Part shown: one piece after another, positions 1-9,020 of the stretch | Position numbering within the stretch: position 1 is the stretch's first letter | How the letters are laid out: every line of letters starts with the position of its first letter | NCBI RefSeq assembly: GCF_003846445.2 | Contig: NZ_CP030139.2 | Coordinates: 1,963,223-2,027,222, forward strand | Length of the DNA stretch: 64,000 bases | From: Synechococcus elongatus PCC 11801 | Lineage (GTDB): Bacteria; Cyanobacteriota; Cyanobacteriia; Synechococcales; Synechococcaceae | Direction of reading: 5' to 3' | Notes under the pieces: model-generated | What the model was told of the DNA's origin: nothing | What the model saw: the letters and a program-made list of their open reading frames with translations, nothing else | Database searches by the model: none | Made by a program: the position numbers and the translations under genes

Positions 1-491
1 GCGGTTACGGTGCATTGATCTGTCTGGCCACTGCTCTCTTGGCGCGATCGCTGGCTTCACTCTGGTCTGCCCCATTGCGTTATCGACGCTTTTGGGGTGT
101 TAGTGGCCTGACTCTCGCCATCCTCCACAGTGCCCAACAACTGGAGCATCGCTTTGGCTGGCGACCGGAGGCTTGGCAATTTCTCTCACCGCTGGCCCGC
201 TGGGGGCTGGGGGCTGGAGTCGTTGCGGTGCTGTTGCTGTTGCCACTGGGCATTACGAGCAGCGATCGCTGGCAACGTCGCTTGGGTGCATTGTGGGCAC
301 GTCTGCACCAACTGGCGATCCCTGCCTTTGGATTGTCGGCCTTGCACGCCAGCTTGCTGCTCTTGGGGGGTGGGGTTGCCGGTGACGCAGCAACTCAGCC
401 TTTCTTGGCGATCGCGATCGCGATCGCTGCTGTGAGTGTTTTGATTTTCCGTCGGCAACCCTTCTGGCAGGTGCATTCCAAGGAGTCTTGA
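1..491 (+). CDS. Ferric-reductase-like transmembrane protein (5' end outside window)
   Basis: Hydrophobic protein with about four membrane spans. The frame is open to the first base (the codons before the TTG at 15 read G-Y-G-A), so the gene almost certainly begins before the window. His residues inside the helices (LAILHSAQQLEH, LARLHQLAIP-type and LSALHASLL segments) resemble the heme-ligating helices of ferric reductase/MsrQ-like proteins, so a role in transmembrane electron transfer is inferred. Its TGA overlaps the ATG of the next gene, so the two are likely co-transcribed. The family assignment is tentative; the membrane nature is clear. Confidence 0.55.
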   Translation, partial: GYGALICLATALLARSLASLWSAPLRYRRFWGVSGLTLAILHSAQQLEHRFGWRPEAWQFLSPLARWGLGAGVVAVLLLLPLGITSSDRWQRRLGALWARLHQLAIPAFGLSALHASLLLLGGGVAGDAATQPFLAIAIAIAAVSVLIFRRQPFWQVHSKES

Positions 492-1063
492 TGCTGGATC
501 TACTCTTACTGCCCCCGCTGCTTGCCCATCAGCTCCAAATCGATCAAGCCATAGCCGGGACGCTACACCTTGAACCTAACGATCAGCCGCAAGCCGGTAT
601 CCCAACGCCGACTTGGATTGCACTCCGGCGAGCTGGAGGTGAACCGATTGTGGCGGCGGATTGTGACTGTCGCCTGCAATTGCTGAATGTTCAGGCTCAA
701 ACCACAACCGACCTGGTAATTCAGCCTCTGGAGAGTGCGCCAGGAGCTGTGGCGACCAAAATTGTGTTCCCAGCGGTGGGACGCTATGAGCTGATCCTGA
801 AGGGTCAGCCCCAAGCAACAGCTCAGATAGCCTTTGATCCGTTTCAAATCCGCTTTCCAGTCACTGTGGCGATCGCGGCACCACCTGCAGCAGAGCCTCC
901 AGCCGAGCCCGTAGCTTCACCAGACGAAACTGAAACCCCTGAGCCCCGTCCCCCACGACCTTGGCTGCGTGTCTGGATCTCCGTGGGGCTGGGCGTAGGA
1001 CTGTTGGTAGCCTTGGCTGCAGGGGTTTGGTTGATTTTGAAACGCGATCGCGAAGCCAGCTAA
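491..1063 (+). CDS. Hypothetical protein with C-terminal membrane anchor
   Basis: 190 aa starting at the ATG that overlaps the previous stop (TGATG). The N-terminus is hydrophobic (MLDLLLLPPLL), followed by a probable beta-rich domain to about residue 135, a Pro/Glu-rich linker (about 135-160) and one strong transmembrane helix (about 162-184) ending in KRDREAS. This suggests an exported domain tethered by a single C-terminal helix. No family is recognised. The overlap with the ferric-reductase-like gene suggests they work together, possibly as an accessory to a membrane redox protein, but that is inference. Confidence 0.6.
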   Translation: MLDLLLLPPLLAHQLQIDQAIAGTLHLEPNDQPQAGIPTPTWIALRRAGGEPIVAADCDCRLQLLNVQAQTTTDLVIQPLESAPGAVATKIVFPAVGRYELILKGQPQATAQIAFDPFQIRFPVTVAIAAPPAAEPPAEPVASPDETETPEPRPPRPWLRVWISVGLGVGLLVALAAGVWLILKRDREAS

Positions 1064-1070
1064 GCGTGCT

Positions 1071-1607
1071 CTAAAAGCTGGCAACGTAGGCGCTACCCAT
1101 TGGAACAGTCCAGCTCCAGCACAACCAACCTGCGAGCAAGAGAATGGGAATGGCGATCGCCAACATACCGTGATGACTTTGAATCACTCGTTGCTCATGT
1201 TGCAGAATGGCCTCGCGAATTTTGAGGTGCATCTCCAACTTCAGCCGTGCGAGTTCGGCCTCCAATGAGGATTCGTAGAGGAGTTTACTGAGGCGATCGC
1301 AATGGATCTTTCCCAAAACTGCTGTGGCTTGCCAAGAATCTTGAAGCAAGTTCAGCAATTCTGAACGCTGAATTTCAAGGAGGAGACATTCACTCCGTGC
1401 CTGAGCAGTTGCCGTTCGGGGGCGACCATCGACGAGTTCCATTTCTCCCAGTAACTGACCCGGTCTGAGCGTTTGCTCAACCACCTGTCCCGTCTCGGGA
1501 TAAAGACTGGTGACTTCAATCTCACCAGCTCGAACAAGATAGATAGAGTCGCTTATGTCACCCTCACGATAAATACAGGCACCAGCAGCAATCCGATGCT
1601 TTTCCAC
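1071..1607 (-). CDS. Cyclic-nucleotide-binding domain protein with C-terminal TM anchor
   Basis: 178 aa, GTG start. Residues 1-100 form a cNMP-binding (CAP_ED) beta-roll: YREGD near 13, then the phosphate-binding cassette GEMEL at 54-58 with R64-T-A matching the Glu...Arg-Thr-Ala signature. A charged helix (110-140) precedes a single transmembrane helix (about 147-167). There is no helix-turn-helix or enzymatic output. It is a paralogue of the gene at 2041-2556, with the same architecture and the same IREA.(IL/VI)QHE(Q/S)RV segment before the anchor. Likely a membrane-bound nucleotide sensor or scaffold; ligand unknown. Confidence 0.75.
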   Translation of the reverse strand: MEKHRIAAGACIYREGDISDSIYLVRAGEIEVTSLYPETGQVVEQTLRPGQLLGEMELVDGRPRTATAQARSECLLLEIQRSELLNLLQDSWQATAVLGKIHCDRLSKLLYESSLEAELARLKLEMHLKIREAILQHEQRVIQSHHGMLAIAIPILLLAGWLCWSWTVPMGSAYVASF

Positions 1608-2040
1608 AATATTGAGAACTCACGAAGCCGAAACAAGGAAGTAACTGGAAACTAACACAGCCTTTTTTCAGCGAAAAGATTTCAGTCACAAAGTGAATGT
1701 CTTTATGAAGTTTCCGTAATAAAACATGAGTGATTTCTGCCATCGGGCCTACTTCGCTACTTTCGGCTCTGATAACCGTGTCATTTGACACAGCGAATCC
1801 AAGCAACATAAGCCGTTAACCGAAGTCTAGATAAAGCTAATTCCGGTGCTTTTCTTGCAAGCTTTTATGCTCTGGAGTTGTTTTGGCTTTAGAAGATCGA
1901 TTAGCAGCGGGATAGAACAGTACAGTGAGGAACTGTCCCACATATTGCAGCAGCCGGGCGCTTAATTGCAGTTGGATGCTCTCTGGCTCCATAACACAGG
2001 ATTCAGTAGGCAGTCTTAGCGCAGGTCTAACCCGAATAGC
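1608..2040. other. 433-bp intergenic region, no convincing gene
   Basis: Lies between the two cyclic-nucleotide-binding paralogues, which are on the same strand. ORFs here are short and overlap the real gene's 5' end. The stretch is less GC-rich than its surroundings. It probably carries the promoter of the downstream paralogue (start at 1607) and the 3' end of the 2041-2556 transcript. I saw no RNA gene or strong terminator. Confidence 0.5.
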
Positions 2041-2556
2041 TCAGAGATTGACAAAGAAGTAAGCCCCGACTGCCAGCACAATCAGCACGACAACAGGAAC
2101 TGCGATCGCAGCCATGCCATTGTGACTACGCACGACCCGTGACTCATGTTGGATGACCGCCTCACGAATGCGAGCATTCATCTCCTCTTTCAAGCGAGCA
2201 AGATCGGCTTCCAAGCTGTCGTTGCTATAAATTCGTTTGAGATGATCAAAGACCGATTTGCCCAAGACCAAGCTATCCTCGGGGCGATTAAACAAAATAT
2301 CGAGAATTTCGTCTCGCTCAAAGCTCATCAGCAAGCAATCACTAGCAGCCTTTGCAGAGAGATCGCGAGGACGACCATCAATCAATTCCACTTCGCCAAA
2401 GACCCGACCGGGGCCTAGAACTTCTTCCGTCGCTTCGCCAGTTTCTGGATACAGGCTGGTTAAGGTAATTTGTCCTGACTTGATGAGATAGAGATGTTCA
2501 CTCGTCTCACCTTGGCGATAGATCACTTCTTCAGCTGAAAAATGACGCTTTTCCAT
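2041..2556 (-). CDS. Cyclic-nucleotide-binding domain protein with C-terminal TM anchor (paralogue)
   Basis: 171 aa, ATG start (MEKRHFSAEE). The cNMP-binding roll has GEVEL at 54-58 and GRPRDLSA at 61-68, keeping the cassette Arg with Ser-Ala after it. A charged helical segment (115-142) is followed by a transmembrane helix (about 149-169). Residues 35-64 nearly match the 1071-1607 protein (SLYPETG, then LIDGRPR versus LVDGRPR), so the two arose by duplication. The divergent position next to the hydrolase at 2652 suggests a shared promoter region but not a shared function. Confidence 0.75.
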   Translation of the reverse strand: MEKRHFSAEEVIYRQGETSEHLYLIKSGQITLTSLYPETGEATEEVLGPGRVFGEVELIDGRPRDLSAKAASDCLLMSFERDEILDILFNRPEDSLVLGKSVFDHLKRIYSNDSLEADLARLKEEMNARIREAVIQHESRVVRSHNGMAAIAVPVVVLIVLAVGAYFFVNL

Positions 2557-2651
2557 CGTTCAGGACACAGGGATAGCGGGGAACTTGGCTAGAGTACCGA
2601 CAACCGACGGTTGCAGGGACGCGACACTATAATGCGGCATCCCCGTTGGAG

Positions 2652-3554
2652 ATGGTAGTCGTGGTTCTGGCAGCACACGATCCAATCGATCGCTTTTGGG
2701 ATTGGCAAGGGCAGTCGATTCGCTATTGGCAGTTCGGCGATCGTGGGGCACCAGTCCTGCTAGTGCATGGTTTTGGAGCCTGTTGCGAACATTGGCGACA
2801 GAACATCGAGGCGATCGCGCAACAAGCGACTGTCTACGTCATTGACCTCTTGGGTTTTGGACAGTCAGCAAAGCCCGATCCAACAACAGTGCGCTACGGT
2901 ATTGAACTCTGGGCACAGCAGATTGAGGCATTTCGCCAGGCGGTGATTGGGCAGCCCGTGCGCCTCATCGCGAACTCGATCGGGTGTGTGGTTGCTCTCC
3001 AAGCTGCTGTCAATCAGCCGGAAGGGTATACAGGACTGCTGCTGATTGACTGTGCCCTGCGCCAGATTGATGACAAGAAATTGGCACAGCAACCGCTGGG
3101 ACGTCGCCTCGGGCGGCCACTCCTCAAGGCAGCAGTTCGCCAGCGGGGTCTGGCCGATTGGCTCTATCGCCAGCTCGCAAAGCCTTCGATTATTGAGCGC
3201 ATTCTTAAGCTGGCCTATCCCAGTAGCGATCGCATCGACCCAGAACTGGTCGAAGCCCTGTATACAGCAACCCAAGCACCGGGGGCCGGCGGTGTGTTTT
3301 GGGCGTTTATCAACCTGTTTGATGATCCGCTAGCAGAGCAACTATTGCCGCATGTTCAAGCACCAGTGACATTCTTCTGGGGCGATCGCGATCCTTGGGA
3401 ACCGATCGCGCTTGGACGTCAGCTTGCCGACTTCCCCTGCGTAAAAGCCTTCGTGCCGCTGGCAGGCTTGGGCCATTGCCCCCACGATGAAGCGCCCGAA
3501 CAGGTCAATCCCCAGATTGTTGAGTGGTTGAACAGCAGTCCAGATGCTGGCTAA
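2652..3554 (+). CDS. Alpha/beta hydrolase fold protein
   Basis: 300 aa with the complete alpha/beta-hydrolase layout: oxyanion loop HGFGACCEHW (39-48), DLLGFGQS (65-72), nucleophile elbow ANSIG with Ser109, acid region GDRDPWEP (about 246-253) and catalytic His in GLGHCPHD (about 273-280). The cap domain spans about 130-210. The ATG at 2652 is preferred to the in-frame TTG at 2646. The sequence style matches cyanobacterial and plastid hydrolases of the haloperoxidase/epoxide-hydrolase group. The elbow is N-S-I-G rather than the commoner G-x-S-x-G. Substrate unknown. Confidence 0.85.
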   Translation: MVVVVLAAHDPIDRFWDWQGQSIRYWQFGDRGAPVLLVHGFGACCEHWRQNIEAIAQQATVYVIDLLGFGQSAKPDPTTVRYGIELWAQQIEAFRQAVIGQPVRLIANSIGCVVALQAAVNQPEGYTGLLLIDCALRQIDDKKLAQQPLGRRLGRPLLKAAVRQRGLADWLYRQLAKPSIIERILKLAYPSSDRIDPELVEALYTATQAPGAGGVFWAFINLFDDPLAEQLLPHVQAPVTFFWGDRDPWEPIALGRQLADFPCVKAFVPLAGLGHCPHDEAPEQVNPQIVEWLNSSPDAG

Positions 3555-3652
3555 AGAGGGCTCTGCAACTCGGCCGCAGAACTGGATGCAAACGGTTCAA
3601 AATGAGGCCTGTGAGAGAATGAAGCCGAGATATCCCAGGAAGACTGGCCGCA

Positions 3653-4081
3653 ATGGGCAAAGCGAAACAGCTAATTTTGCTAGCAGAAGATCAGTTGACG
3701 GAATACAGCACTGAAGCTCGCAAAATTGAAAAGTTGCGCCGCAAGCTGGGCTTTATTGTTCCCTATCCCCAACAAGCCGCGATTCGCAAAGAGATTCTGG
3801 CAGAACTTCCGAACAACTTTTTAGCAAGAGCTGTTGAAGAAAATCGCCAAAATTTTGCGTTGCCCTTGTGGGGGATTGGTGGGCTTGGGCTGCTGCTCGG
3901 AATCTCTTGGCAACAACCCCTTGATTTTATTGCGACTGTTGTGGGTTTTTATGGGGCCTACCGCATTCAAAAGTGGGGCTGGGAAATGCAAGCAAAGCGA
4001 CTGGTGATCAAAACAATTGACAGCATTGAAACGGAATTTCAAGCGAGCCGAGCAGAAGTAAAATCAGTCAAAAACGAGTAA
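3653..4081 (+). CDS. Hypothetical protein with two central hydrophobic segments
   Basis: 142 aa. A charged N-terminal helix (1-40, Lys/Glu-rich) precedes a region with two hydrophobic stretches (about 72-88 and 94-106, possible membrane hairpin), then a charged C-terminal helix. It stands alone between the hydrolase and aroA with about 100 bp and 230 bp of flanking non-coding DNA. The family is not recognised; codon use matches its neighbours, so it is probably a real conserved gene. Confidence 0.6.
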   Translation: MGKAKQLILLAEDQLTEYSTEARKIEKLRRKLGFIVPYPQQAAIRKEILAELPNNFLARAVEENRQNFALPLWGIGGLGLLLGISWQQPLDFIATVVGFYGAYRIQKWGWEMQAKRLVIKTIDSIETEFQASRAEVKSVKNE

Positions 4082-4121
4082 TCGATCATCTGTTTTTTGA
4101 TTCATTTGAATATCGACAATC

Positions 4122-4140
4122 CTGTCAGTTTTCTTGACAG
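4122..4140. other. Small hairpin downstream of 3653-4081
   Basis: Perfect 6-bp inverted repeat CTGTCA/TGACAG around a 7-nt T-rich loop. There is no U-tract after it on the plus strand, so terminator function is uncertain. It lies in the AT-rich 234-bp gap before aroA, which should also hold the aroA promoter. Confidence 0.3.
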
Positions 4141-4315
4141 AGAATGATATCTAAAACATAAAAACTTCATATCCAGAAATTCTCATGACTTTAATAGAAA
4201 ACTCGCGAAATTATTGTTGCTTTTAGTCAAGTCATGCAGGAAGCGCTGAGATGCGTGTGTCTCGACGATGCAGGAGAGGCGCGATAATCGCCTAGGCACA
4301 CGTCTTGGAATTGGC

Positions 4316-5662
4316 ATGGCTCAGCCGTTCGTTTTGCTCCCTACTGAGGATTCTCATCAGACCTTGCAGATCCAACCTCCCAGCACTGGACTGGGGCTGC
4401 GGGGTCGGATTCGGGTGCCAGGCGACAAGTCCATTTCCCACCGAGCGTTGATGCTGGGCGCGATCGCCTCAGGCGAAACCACGATTGAAGGGTTGCTGCT
4501 GGGAGAAGACCCACTCAGTACTGCCGCCTGTTTTCGGGCGATGGGTGCTGAGATTTCGGAGCTGAACTCCGAGCGAGTGCGGGTCAAAGGCATCGGCCTT
4601 CAGAATCTGCAGGAGCCGATCGATGTCCTCAATGCGGGCAACAGCGGCACCACGATTCGCCTGATGATGGGGCTGCTCGCGGGTCAGCGCGATCGCTTTT
4701 TCTGTGTGACAGGCGATGAGTCGCTGCGCAGTCGACCGATGGCGCGGGTGATTCAGCCGCTTAGTCAGATGGGTGCTGAAATTCGCGGTCGGCAGGGCAA
4801 TACACGGGCACCGCTGGCGATTTCGGGGCGATCGCTGCAACCGATTCGCTACGTTTCCCCGATCGCCTCTGCCCAAGTGAAGTCGAGTATTTTGCTGGCA
4901 GGACTGACCTGTGAAGGGCAAACCACAGTGGTGGAACCGGCACTCTCGCGCGATCACAGCGAGCGGATGTTCCAAGCCTTTGGGGCAAAGCTGACGGTGA
5001 ATCCCGAGGAGATTAGCGTCACGGTGGAAGGCCCAGCAGAACTGACGGGTCAAGCAGTAGTTGTCCCCGGTGACATCAGTTCGGCGGCTTTCTGGTTAGT
5101 GGCAGGGGCGATCGTGCCGGACTCGGATTTGCTGATTGAGAATGTCGGCGTCAATCCTACCCGCACGGGCATCCTTGAAGCCCTGCAACAAATGGAAGCC
5201 CAAATCACGCTGGAAAATGAGCGGATTGTGGCGGGTGAACCGGTTGCCGATTTACGCGTGCGCAGCAGTAATCTCCAAGCGATCGAAATTGGCGGATCGC
5301 TGATTCCCCGCTTGATTGATGAGGTGCCAATTCTGGCGGTCGCAGCAGCTTTTGCCAAAGGCACAACGATTATTCGGGATGCCGAAGAACTGCGGGTGAA
5401 AGAGAGCGATCGCATTGCAGTGATGGCCAGTGAGCTGGGCCGCATGGGTGCAACGATCTCGGAGCGCCCGGATGGTCTGGAAATTACCGGTGGTGCCGCA
5501 CTACAAGGTGCCACGGTCGATAGCTATACTGATCACCGCATTGCCATGAGCTTGGCGATCGCGGCCTTGCAAGCGAAGGGTCAAACTCAGATCCAGCGGG
5601 CTGAAGCGGCAGCCGTTTCCTATCCGGATTTTGTACCAACCCTGCAACAGCTTTTGGGATAG
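4316..5662 (+). CDS. aroA: 5-enolpyruvylshikimate-3-phosphate synthase (EPSPS)
   Basis: 448 aa. Joins phosphoenolpyruvate to shikimate-3-phosphate in aromatic amino acid synthesis. Two-domain inside-out barrel with GDKSISHRA (36-44), the PEP site [10 protein letters not shown] (about 108-117) and a C-terminal [10 protein letters not shown] motif. It carries the motifs used to recognise class II EPSPS: RDHSE (R-x-H-x-E), GDKS, SAQVK and NPTR. The ATG at 4316 fits the family N-terminus; an in-frame start at 4268 would add 16 unconserved residues. Downstream is a separate acetyltransferase gene starting 7 bp later. Confidence 0.95.
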   Translation: MAQPFVLLPTEDSHQTLQIQPPSTGLGLRGRIRVPGDKSISHRALMLGAIASGETTIEGLLLGEDPLSTAACFRAMGAEISELNSERVRVKGIGLQNLQEPIDVLNAGNSGTTIRLMMGLLAGQRDRFFCVTGDESLRSRPMARVIQPLSQMGAEIRGRQGNTRAPLAISGRSLQPIRYVSPIASAQVKSSILLAGLTCEGQTTVVEPALSRDHSERMFQAFGAKLTVNPEEISVTVEGPAELTGQAVVVPGDISSAAFWLVAGAIVPDSDLLIENVGVNPTRTGILEALQQMEAQITLENERIVAGEPVADLRVRSSNLQAIEIGGSLIPRLIDEVPILAVAAAFAKGTTIIRDAEELRVKESDRIAVMASELGRMGATISERPDGLEITGGAALQGATVDSYTDHRIAMSLAIAALQAKGQTQIQRAEAAAVSYPDFVPTLQQLLG

Positions 5663-5669
5663 ATAGCCT

Positions 5670-6194
5670 GTGCATGAGGGAATCATCCGTCCGGCGATCG
5701 CAGCGGATTGGCCTGCCATTTGGGCGATTCTGAAGCCGATTTTTCGGGCGGGGGAAACCTATCCCTACCCCCCCGAGATTTCGGAAACAGAGGCTCAAAC
5801 AGTCTGGATGACGGTGCCGACGCAGACCTTTGTCTTTGAGGCAGGCGATCGCCAAATTCTAGGGACCTACTACCTCAAGCCCAATCAACCCGGACTGGGT
5901 TCTCACGTTTGCAACTGCGGCTTTGCTGTGGCTGCAGCTGCTCGAGGGCAGGGAATTGGTCAAGCACTGGGTCAGCATGCCCTGCAAGTTGCACCCTCGT
6001 TCGGCTTTCGAGCCATGCAATTCAATTTGGTCGTCGCCACCAACACAGCTTCGATTCGACTCTGGCAGCAGTTGGGCTTCACGACAATTGGTCAATTGCC
6101 TCAAGCCTTTCGTCACCCCCAACAAGGCTGGGTCGATGCGCTGATTTTCTACAAGTTGCTTGAGGATCCAGCCGAAGCGCCGCGCCCCGATTGA
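5670..6194 (+). CDS. GNAT family N-acetyltransferase
   Basis: 174 aa, GTG start 7 bp after the aroA stop, probably co-transcribed. The acetyl-CoA-binding motif A is ARGQGIGQAL (about 88-97), followed by the C-terminal GNAT strand-helix pair NTASIRLWQQLGF. The N-terminal IRPAIAADWPAIW is typical of single-domain GNATs. Substrate cannot be read from the sequence; adjacency to aroA does not by itself indicate a role in aromatic metabolism. Confidence 0.85.
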   Translation: MHEGIIRPAIAADWPAIWAILKPIFRAGETYPYPPEISETEAQTVWMTVPTQTFVFEAGDRQILGTYYLKPNQPGLGSHVCNCGFAVAAAARGQGIGQALGQHALQVAPSFGFRAMQFNLVVATNTASIRLWQQLGFTTIGQLPQAFRHPQQGWVDALIFYKLLEDPAEAPRPD

Positions 6195-6291
6195 GCGATC
6201 GCCTCACATTTGATTGCAGATAGTTTGTTCTGCAGTTGGTCACTGCTAGAAGCAGAAGAGAGTGTGACCCAGCAACCTTGAGGCATGACCC

Positions 6292-7332
6292 ATGATTCAG
6301 GTGCGATCGTCTTGGTGGGTGACGACGCGCTGGGGCTGTGCCCAAGCCTCCACGAGCCTGACTGCAGCAGCGGCGGGTTGGTTGCTGAGTGGTTTGACCG
6401 CTTCGCCCTTAATCAACGCGACACTACCAGTATTGCTGTTACTACCCGTGCTGCTGCCGTTGCCTTTGGCCGTCAGTGTTGGCTATGGCCTGCAATGGCT
6501 CTCCCTGCTGTTGCTGCTAGCGATTGCACTCAAGCTTGTTTCCGGTGTGTTTTGGGTATTGGTCGCCATGCTGCTCCTCAGTGTGGGACGTCAGCTCAGT
6601 CGTCTCCCACTCGAAGAACACTTTCTGCAGCAGTATCCGATTCCCCGCAAGACCCTCAACATTGGCACGGAACTGGGGCAGATTGCCGGTAACTTTTTAG
6701 CGGGTTTTTTGTTTCCGCTCGGGCAAGCGACACTGCAATTTCTGCAAGCTCTTGTCTTGCTCCTACCAATCGCGCCAACCATCCGCAAGGCCCAGCATCA
6801 TGCTCGTTCCGTGCCCCAGCCTCGGGTGTCTTTCTCTGGGCGATCGCTCCTGCAAGGTCTGTTATTTGGCGCTTTATTTGCGCTGCTCCCCCTCTGGGTT
6901 CGGCAAGTGGCTGCCGGACAGTGCCTCGACTTTGGCTTGGCTTTGACGGTCTACGGCATTGGCCGGATTTTGATGACTTGGCTTCCCGTAGTCCCGATCT
7001 GGCTGCCGTATGTGGGCCTCGCAAGCATTCTGGGACTGTTGCCGACATTACCCGGATGGCTGGCAATCGCTGGTTTCCTACCGCTGGGTATCCTCGCTGC
7101 GCGGGCTGACTTTAGCTTGGTCGATTGCCTAACAGGCCCTTCGGAAAGCGATCGCTGGCAACAATTTCTGCGGTTTGGGGCACTGGGTGGTGTGTTGGGG
7201 AGCCTCAGCATCGGTAGTTTGGCGCAGGTGCTGGGCCTAACGCGATCGCTGCCGCTCTTGGCGATCGCTTTTGTGCTCACGGGCCTATATTTCAGCTACA
7301 GCCAGCCGCGATCGCCTCGTCCCAATCATTAG
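6292..7332 (+). CDS. Polytopic membrane protein, MFS-like
   Basis: 346 aa with about ten hydrophobic helices, ending in a short basic tail (YSQPRSPRPNH). The distribution of helices, the charged cytoplasmic-type loop near residues 160-180 and the GxLGSLSIG segment near the C-terminus suggest a shortened major-facilitator-type transporter. No signature motif is strong enough to name a substrate. It is flanked by about 100 bp of non-coding DNA on the 5' side. Confidence 0.55.
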   Translation: MIQVRSSWWVTTRWGCAQASTSLTAAAAGWLLSGLTASPLINATLPVLLLLPVLLPLPLAVSVGYGLQWLSLLLLLAIALKLVSGVFWVLVAMLLLSVGRQLSRLPLEEHFLQQYPIPRKTLNIGTELGQIAGNFLAGFLFPLGQATLQFLQALVLLLPIAPTIRKAQHHARSVPQPRVSFSGRSLLQGLLFGALFALLPLWVRQVAAGQCLDFGLALTVYGIGRILMTWLPVVPIWLPYVGLASILGLLPTLPGWLAIAGFLPLGILAARADFSLVDCLTGPSESDRWQQFLRFGALGGVLGSLSIGSLAQVLGLTRSLPLLAIAFVLTGLYFSYSQPRSPRPNH

Positions 7333-7380
7333 CGAACAAGAGCGATCGCAAGCCAGCAGTTCATCCGTCGGATCCCTCAC

Positions 7381-7947
7381 CTAGAGGCGGGAACATTGGT
7401 CTTCTTTATCACCGCGGACCATATTGAAGCCACCAATCGGTTTGGGCCGATTCTCTTTGCACTGCAAATTACCGTTGACCACATTACTTTGTATCGAAAG
7501 CCCACCAAAATTCTGGAAGGCTTGCAAATTTCCATCAATTTGATTCTGAGTGGCAATCAGACGGCCTGAGTTCGACTCAAACTGGAGATCGCCATCAATT
7601 CGAGTGTTGGTGATCTGTGTAGCAGAGCCTTGCTTGACTTGAATATTGCCGCCAATCACTGAACCTTGGGAGACCTCAATATTCCGCGATCGATCTGCTT
7701 GAATATCCCCTTCAACTCGGACTCGATTGGCTTTTAGAATCGCTTGAGATTCAACCTTAATGTTGCCTTGAACGCGAGTGCCATTGAGGGTACAAGTCTT
7801 GCCGCTTGGAACCTTGAGGTTATCTACCGTGATTGCGCCGATCGTTCCCTGACAAACTTGTTCATCTGCCCAAGCTGCTGGAACTGATAGTGACAGTGAC
7901 CTCACAGCAACCAACGAAGCTATAAGGCTGGTGATCGTGAACTTCAT
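7381..7947 (-). CDS. Secreted repeat protein, bactofilin-like beta-helix
   Basis: 188 aa from the ATG giving MKFTITSLIA; a start five codons earlier is possible. A signal peptide (1-27, ending AWA) precedes six imperfect turns spaced about 20-25 residues, each with a V/I-x-G-(N/D)-(I/L)-x core: VQGNIK, VEGDIQ, IGGNIQ, IDGDLQ, IDGNLQ and VNGNLQ. Such periodic turns predict a right-handed parallel beta-solenoid. Two Cys near the N-terminus and two near the C-terminus could form disulfides. Probably periplasmic or cell-surface. No enzyme motif; function unknown. Confidence 0.65.
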   Translation of the reverse strand: MKFTITSLIASLVAVRSLSLSVPAAWADEQVCQGTIGAITVDNLKVPSGKTCTLNGTRVQGNIKVESQAILKANRVRVEGDIQADRSRNIEVSQGSVIGGNIQVKQGSATQITNTRIDGDLQFESNSGRLIATQNQIDGNLQAFQNFGGLSIQSNVVNGNLQCKENRPKPIGGFNMVRGDKEDQCSRL

Positions 7948-8104
7948 CGGAATCGAACTCAATCTTTAGTAGCCGAAGACTGCGATCGCAGTAGGAAGGT
8001 TGCATGGTCATCCCACCAGAGTCCGGCTTTTTAACTGGCACAGATTATTGATGCAATCACTGTGCCAATTCAGTCACCAGTGACTCCCCAATCAGGTCAG
8101 AAAG

Positions 8105-8365
8105 TCAGAAGTGTGCCCGCACCGTAAAGCTATAGTCACCGCCGGGTTCCAGTTGATAATCCTGCTGACAGAGGAACCGAAGCAGTGCATCCCGGATCAG
8201 GGCTCGCCCTAAGGAAGGCTCAACCGTCAGCTCGCCTTCTCGAAACCGCCAGATAAACGACCATTCAAATGCTGCTGCTCGCACTTCACCATCCAAACAG
8301 CCCTCTTCCCAAGACTGACGGGTGATGCGGACATGGGCAGTAGTCGTGGGCAGACGCTTGGCCAT
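8105..8365 (-). CDS. DUF3146-like conserved cyanobacterial protein
   Basis: 86 aa, taking the internal ATG (MAKRLPTTTAHV) as start. An upstream in-frame start would run into the 3' end of pth and adds unconserved sequence. The pattern TTAHVRITRQSW...GEVRA..FEW.F.WRF..GEL.V.PSLGRALI and the end GGDYSF.VRA match what I recall of the small cyanobacterial DUF3146 family, whose function is unknown. It lies 28 bp downstream of pth on the same strand and may be co-transcribed. Confidence 0.65.
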   Translation of the reverse strand: MAKRLPTTTAHVRITRQSWEEGCLDGEVRAAAFEWSFIWRFREGELTVEPSLGRALIRDALLRFLCQQDYQLEPGGDYSFTVRAHF

Positions 8366-8393
8366 GACAGGACAGCAGCGATCGGGACAAGCT

Positions 8394-9020
8394 CTAAGCA
8401 ACGGGGGCCGGTGCTTCAAGACTGCGGGCATTGTAGCGATTCATCGCTGTCTCGACGCCCGATCGCAGCGTAGTTTCTGTTGCTTCCTGCGCCAGATCCA
8501 ACACCTGTTTCAGCAACGGTTGCTCTGCTGCCGCAAACTTACCCAACACGTGGGAAACTGTCGCATCGTGGCGATCATTCGACTGCGATCGCGGCAGACT
8601 AATGCCCAAACGCAGGCGGGGAAAGTCCTTGCTGCTGAGGTGGGAAATAATTGACTTCATGCCGTTGTGGGTTCCGGCTGAGCCGGACTGCCGGAGGCGC
8701 AGCCGTCCCAGCGGCAGATCCATGTCGTCATAGATCACCAAGACCTGCTGGGGCATCAGCTTGTACCAATCCAGCACCGCCCGCAGCGATCGCCCGGAGT
8801 GGTTCATATAGGTCGTGGGTTTGAGTAGGCGAACCTTGCCAATGCCGGGCACAGCCCCTTCGCCGTACTCGCCCTGAAACTTGCGGTCCTCGCTCAGCTT
8901 GACGCCCCAGTCCTGCGCGAGGCGATCGATCAGCATGAAGCCGATGTTGTGCCGGGTATCTGCGTACTTCTGCCCCGGATTGCCCAAGCCCACGAGCAGC
9001 GTTGGACGGCCTTCACTCAC
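8394..9020 (-). CDS. pth: Peptidyl-tRNA hydrolase
   Basis: 208 aa, GTG start. Releases tRNA from peptidyl-tRNAs dropped by the ribosome. Signature GLGNPGQKYADTRHNIGF carries Asn14 and catalytic His24; KPTTYMNHSG, YDDMDLPLGRLRLR and GSAGTHNGMKSI complete the family core. Its start overlaps the tatA stop (GTGA), making a tatA-pth operon. Confidence 0.95.
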   Translation of the reverse strand: MSEGRPTLLVGLGNPGQKYADTRHNIGFMLIDRLAQDWGVKLSEDRKFQGEYGEGAVPGIGKVRLLKPTTYMNHSGRSLRAVLDWYKLMPQQVLVIYDDMDLPLGRLRLRQSGSAGTHNGMKSIISHLSSKDFPRLRLGISLPRSQSNDRHDATVSHVLGKFAAAEQPLLKQVLDLAQEATETTLRSGVETAMNRYNARSLEAPAPVA

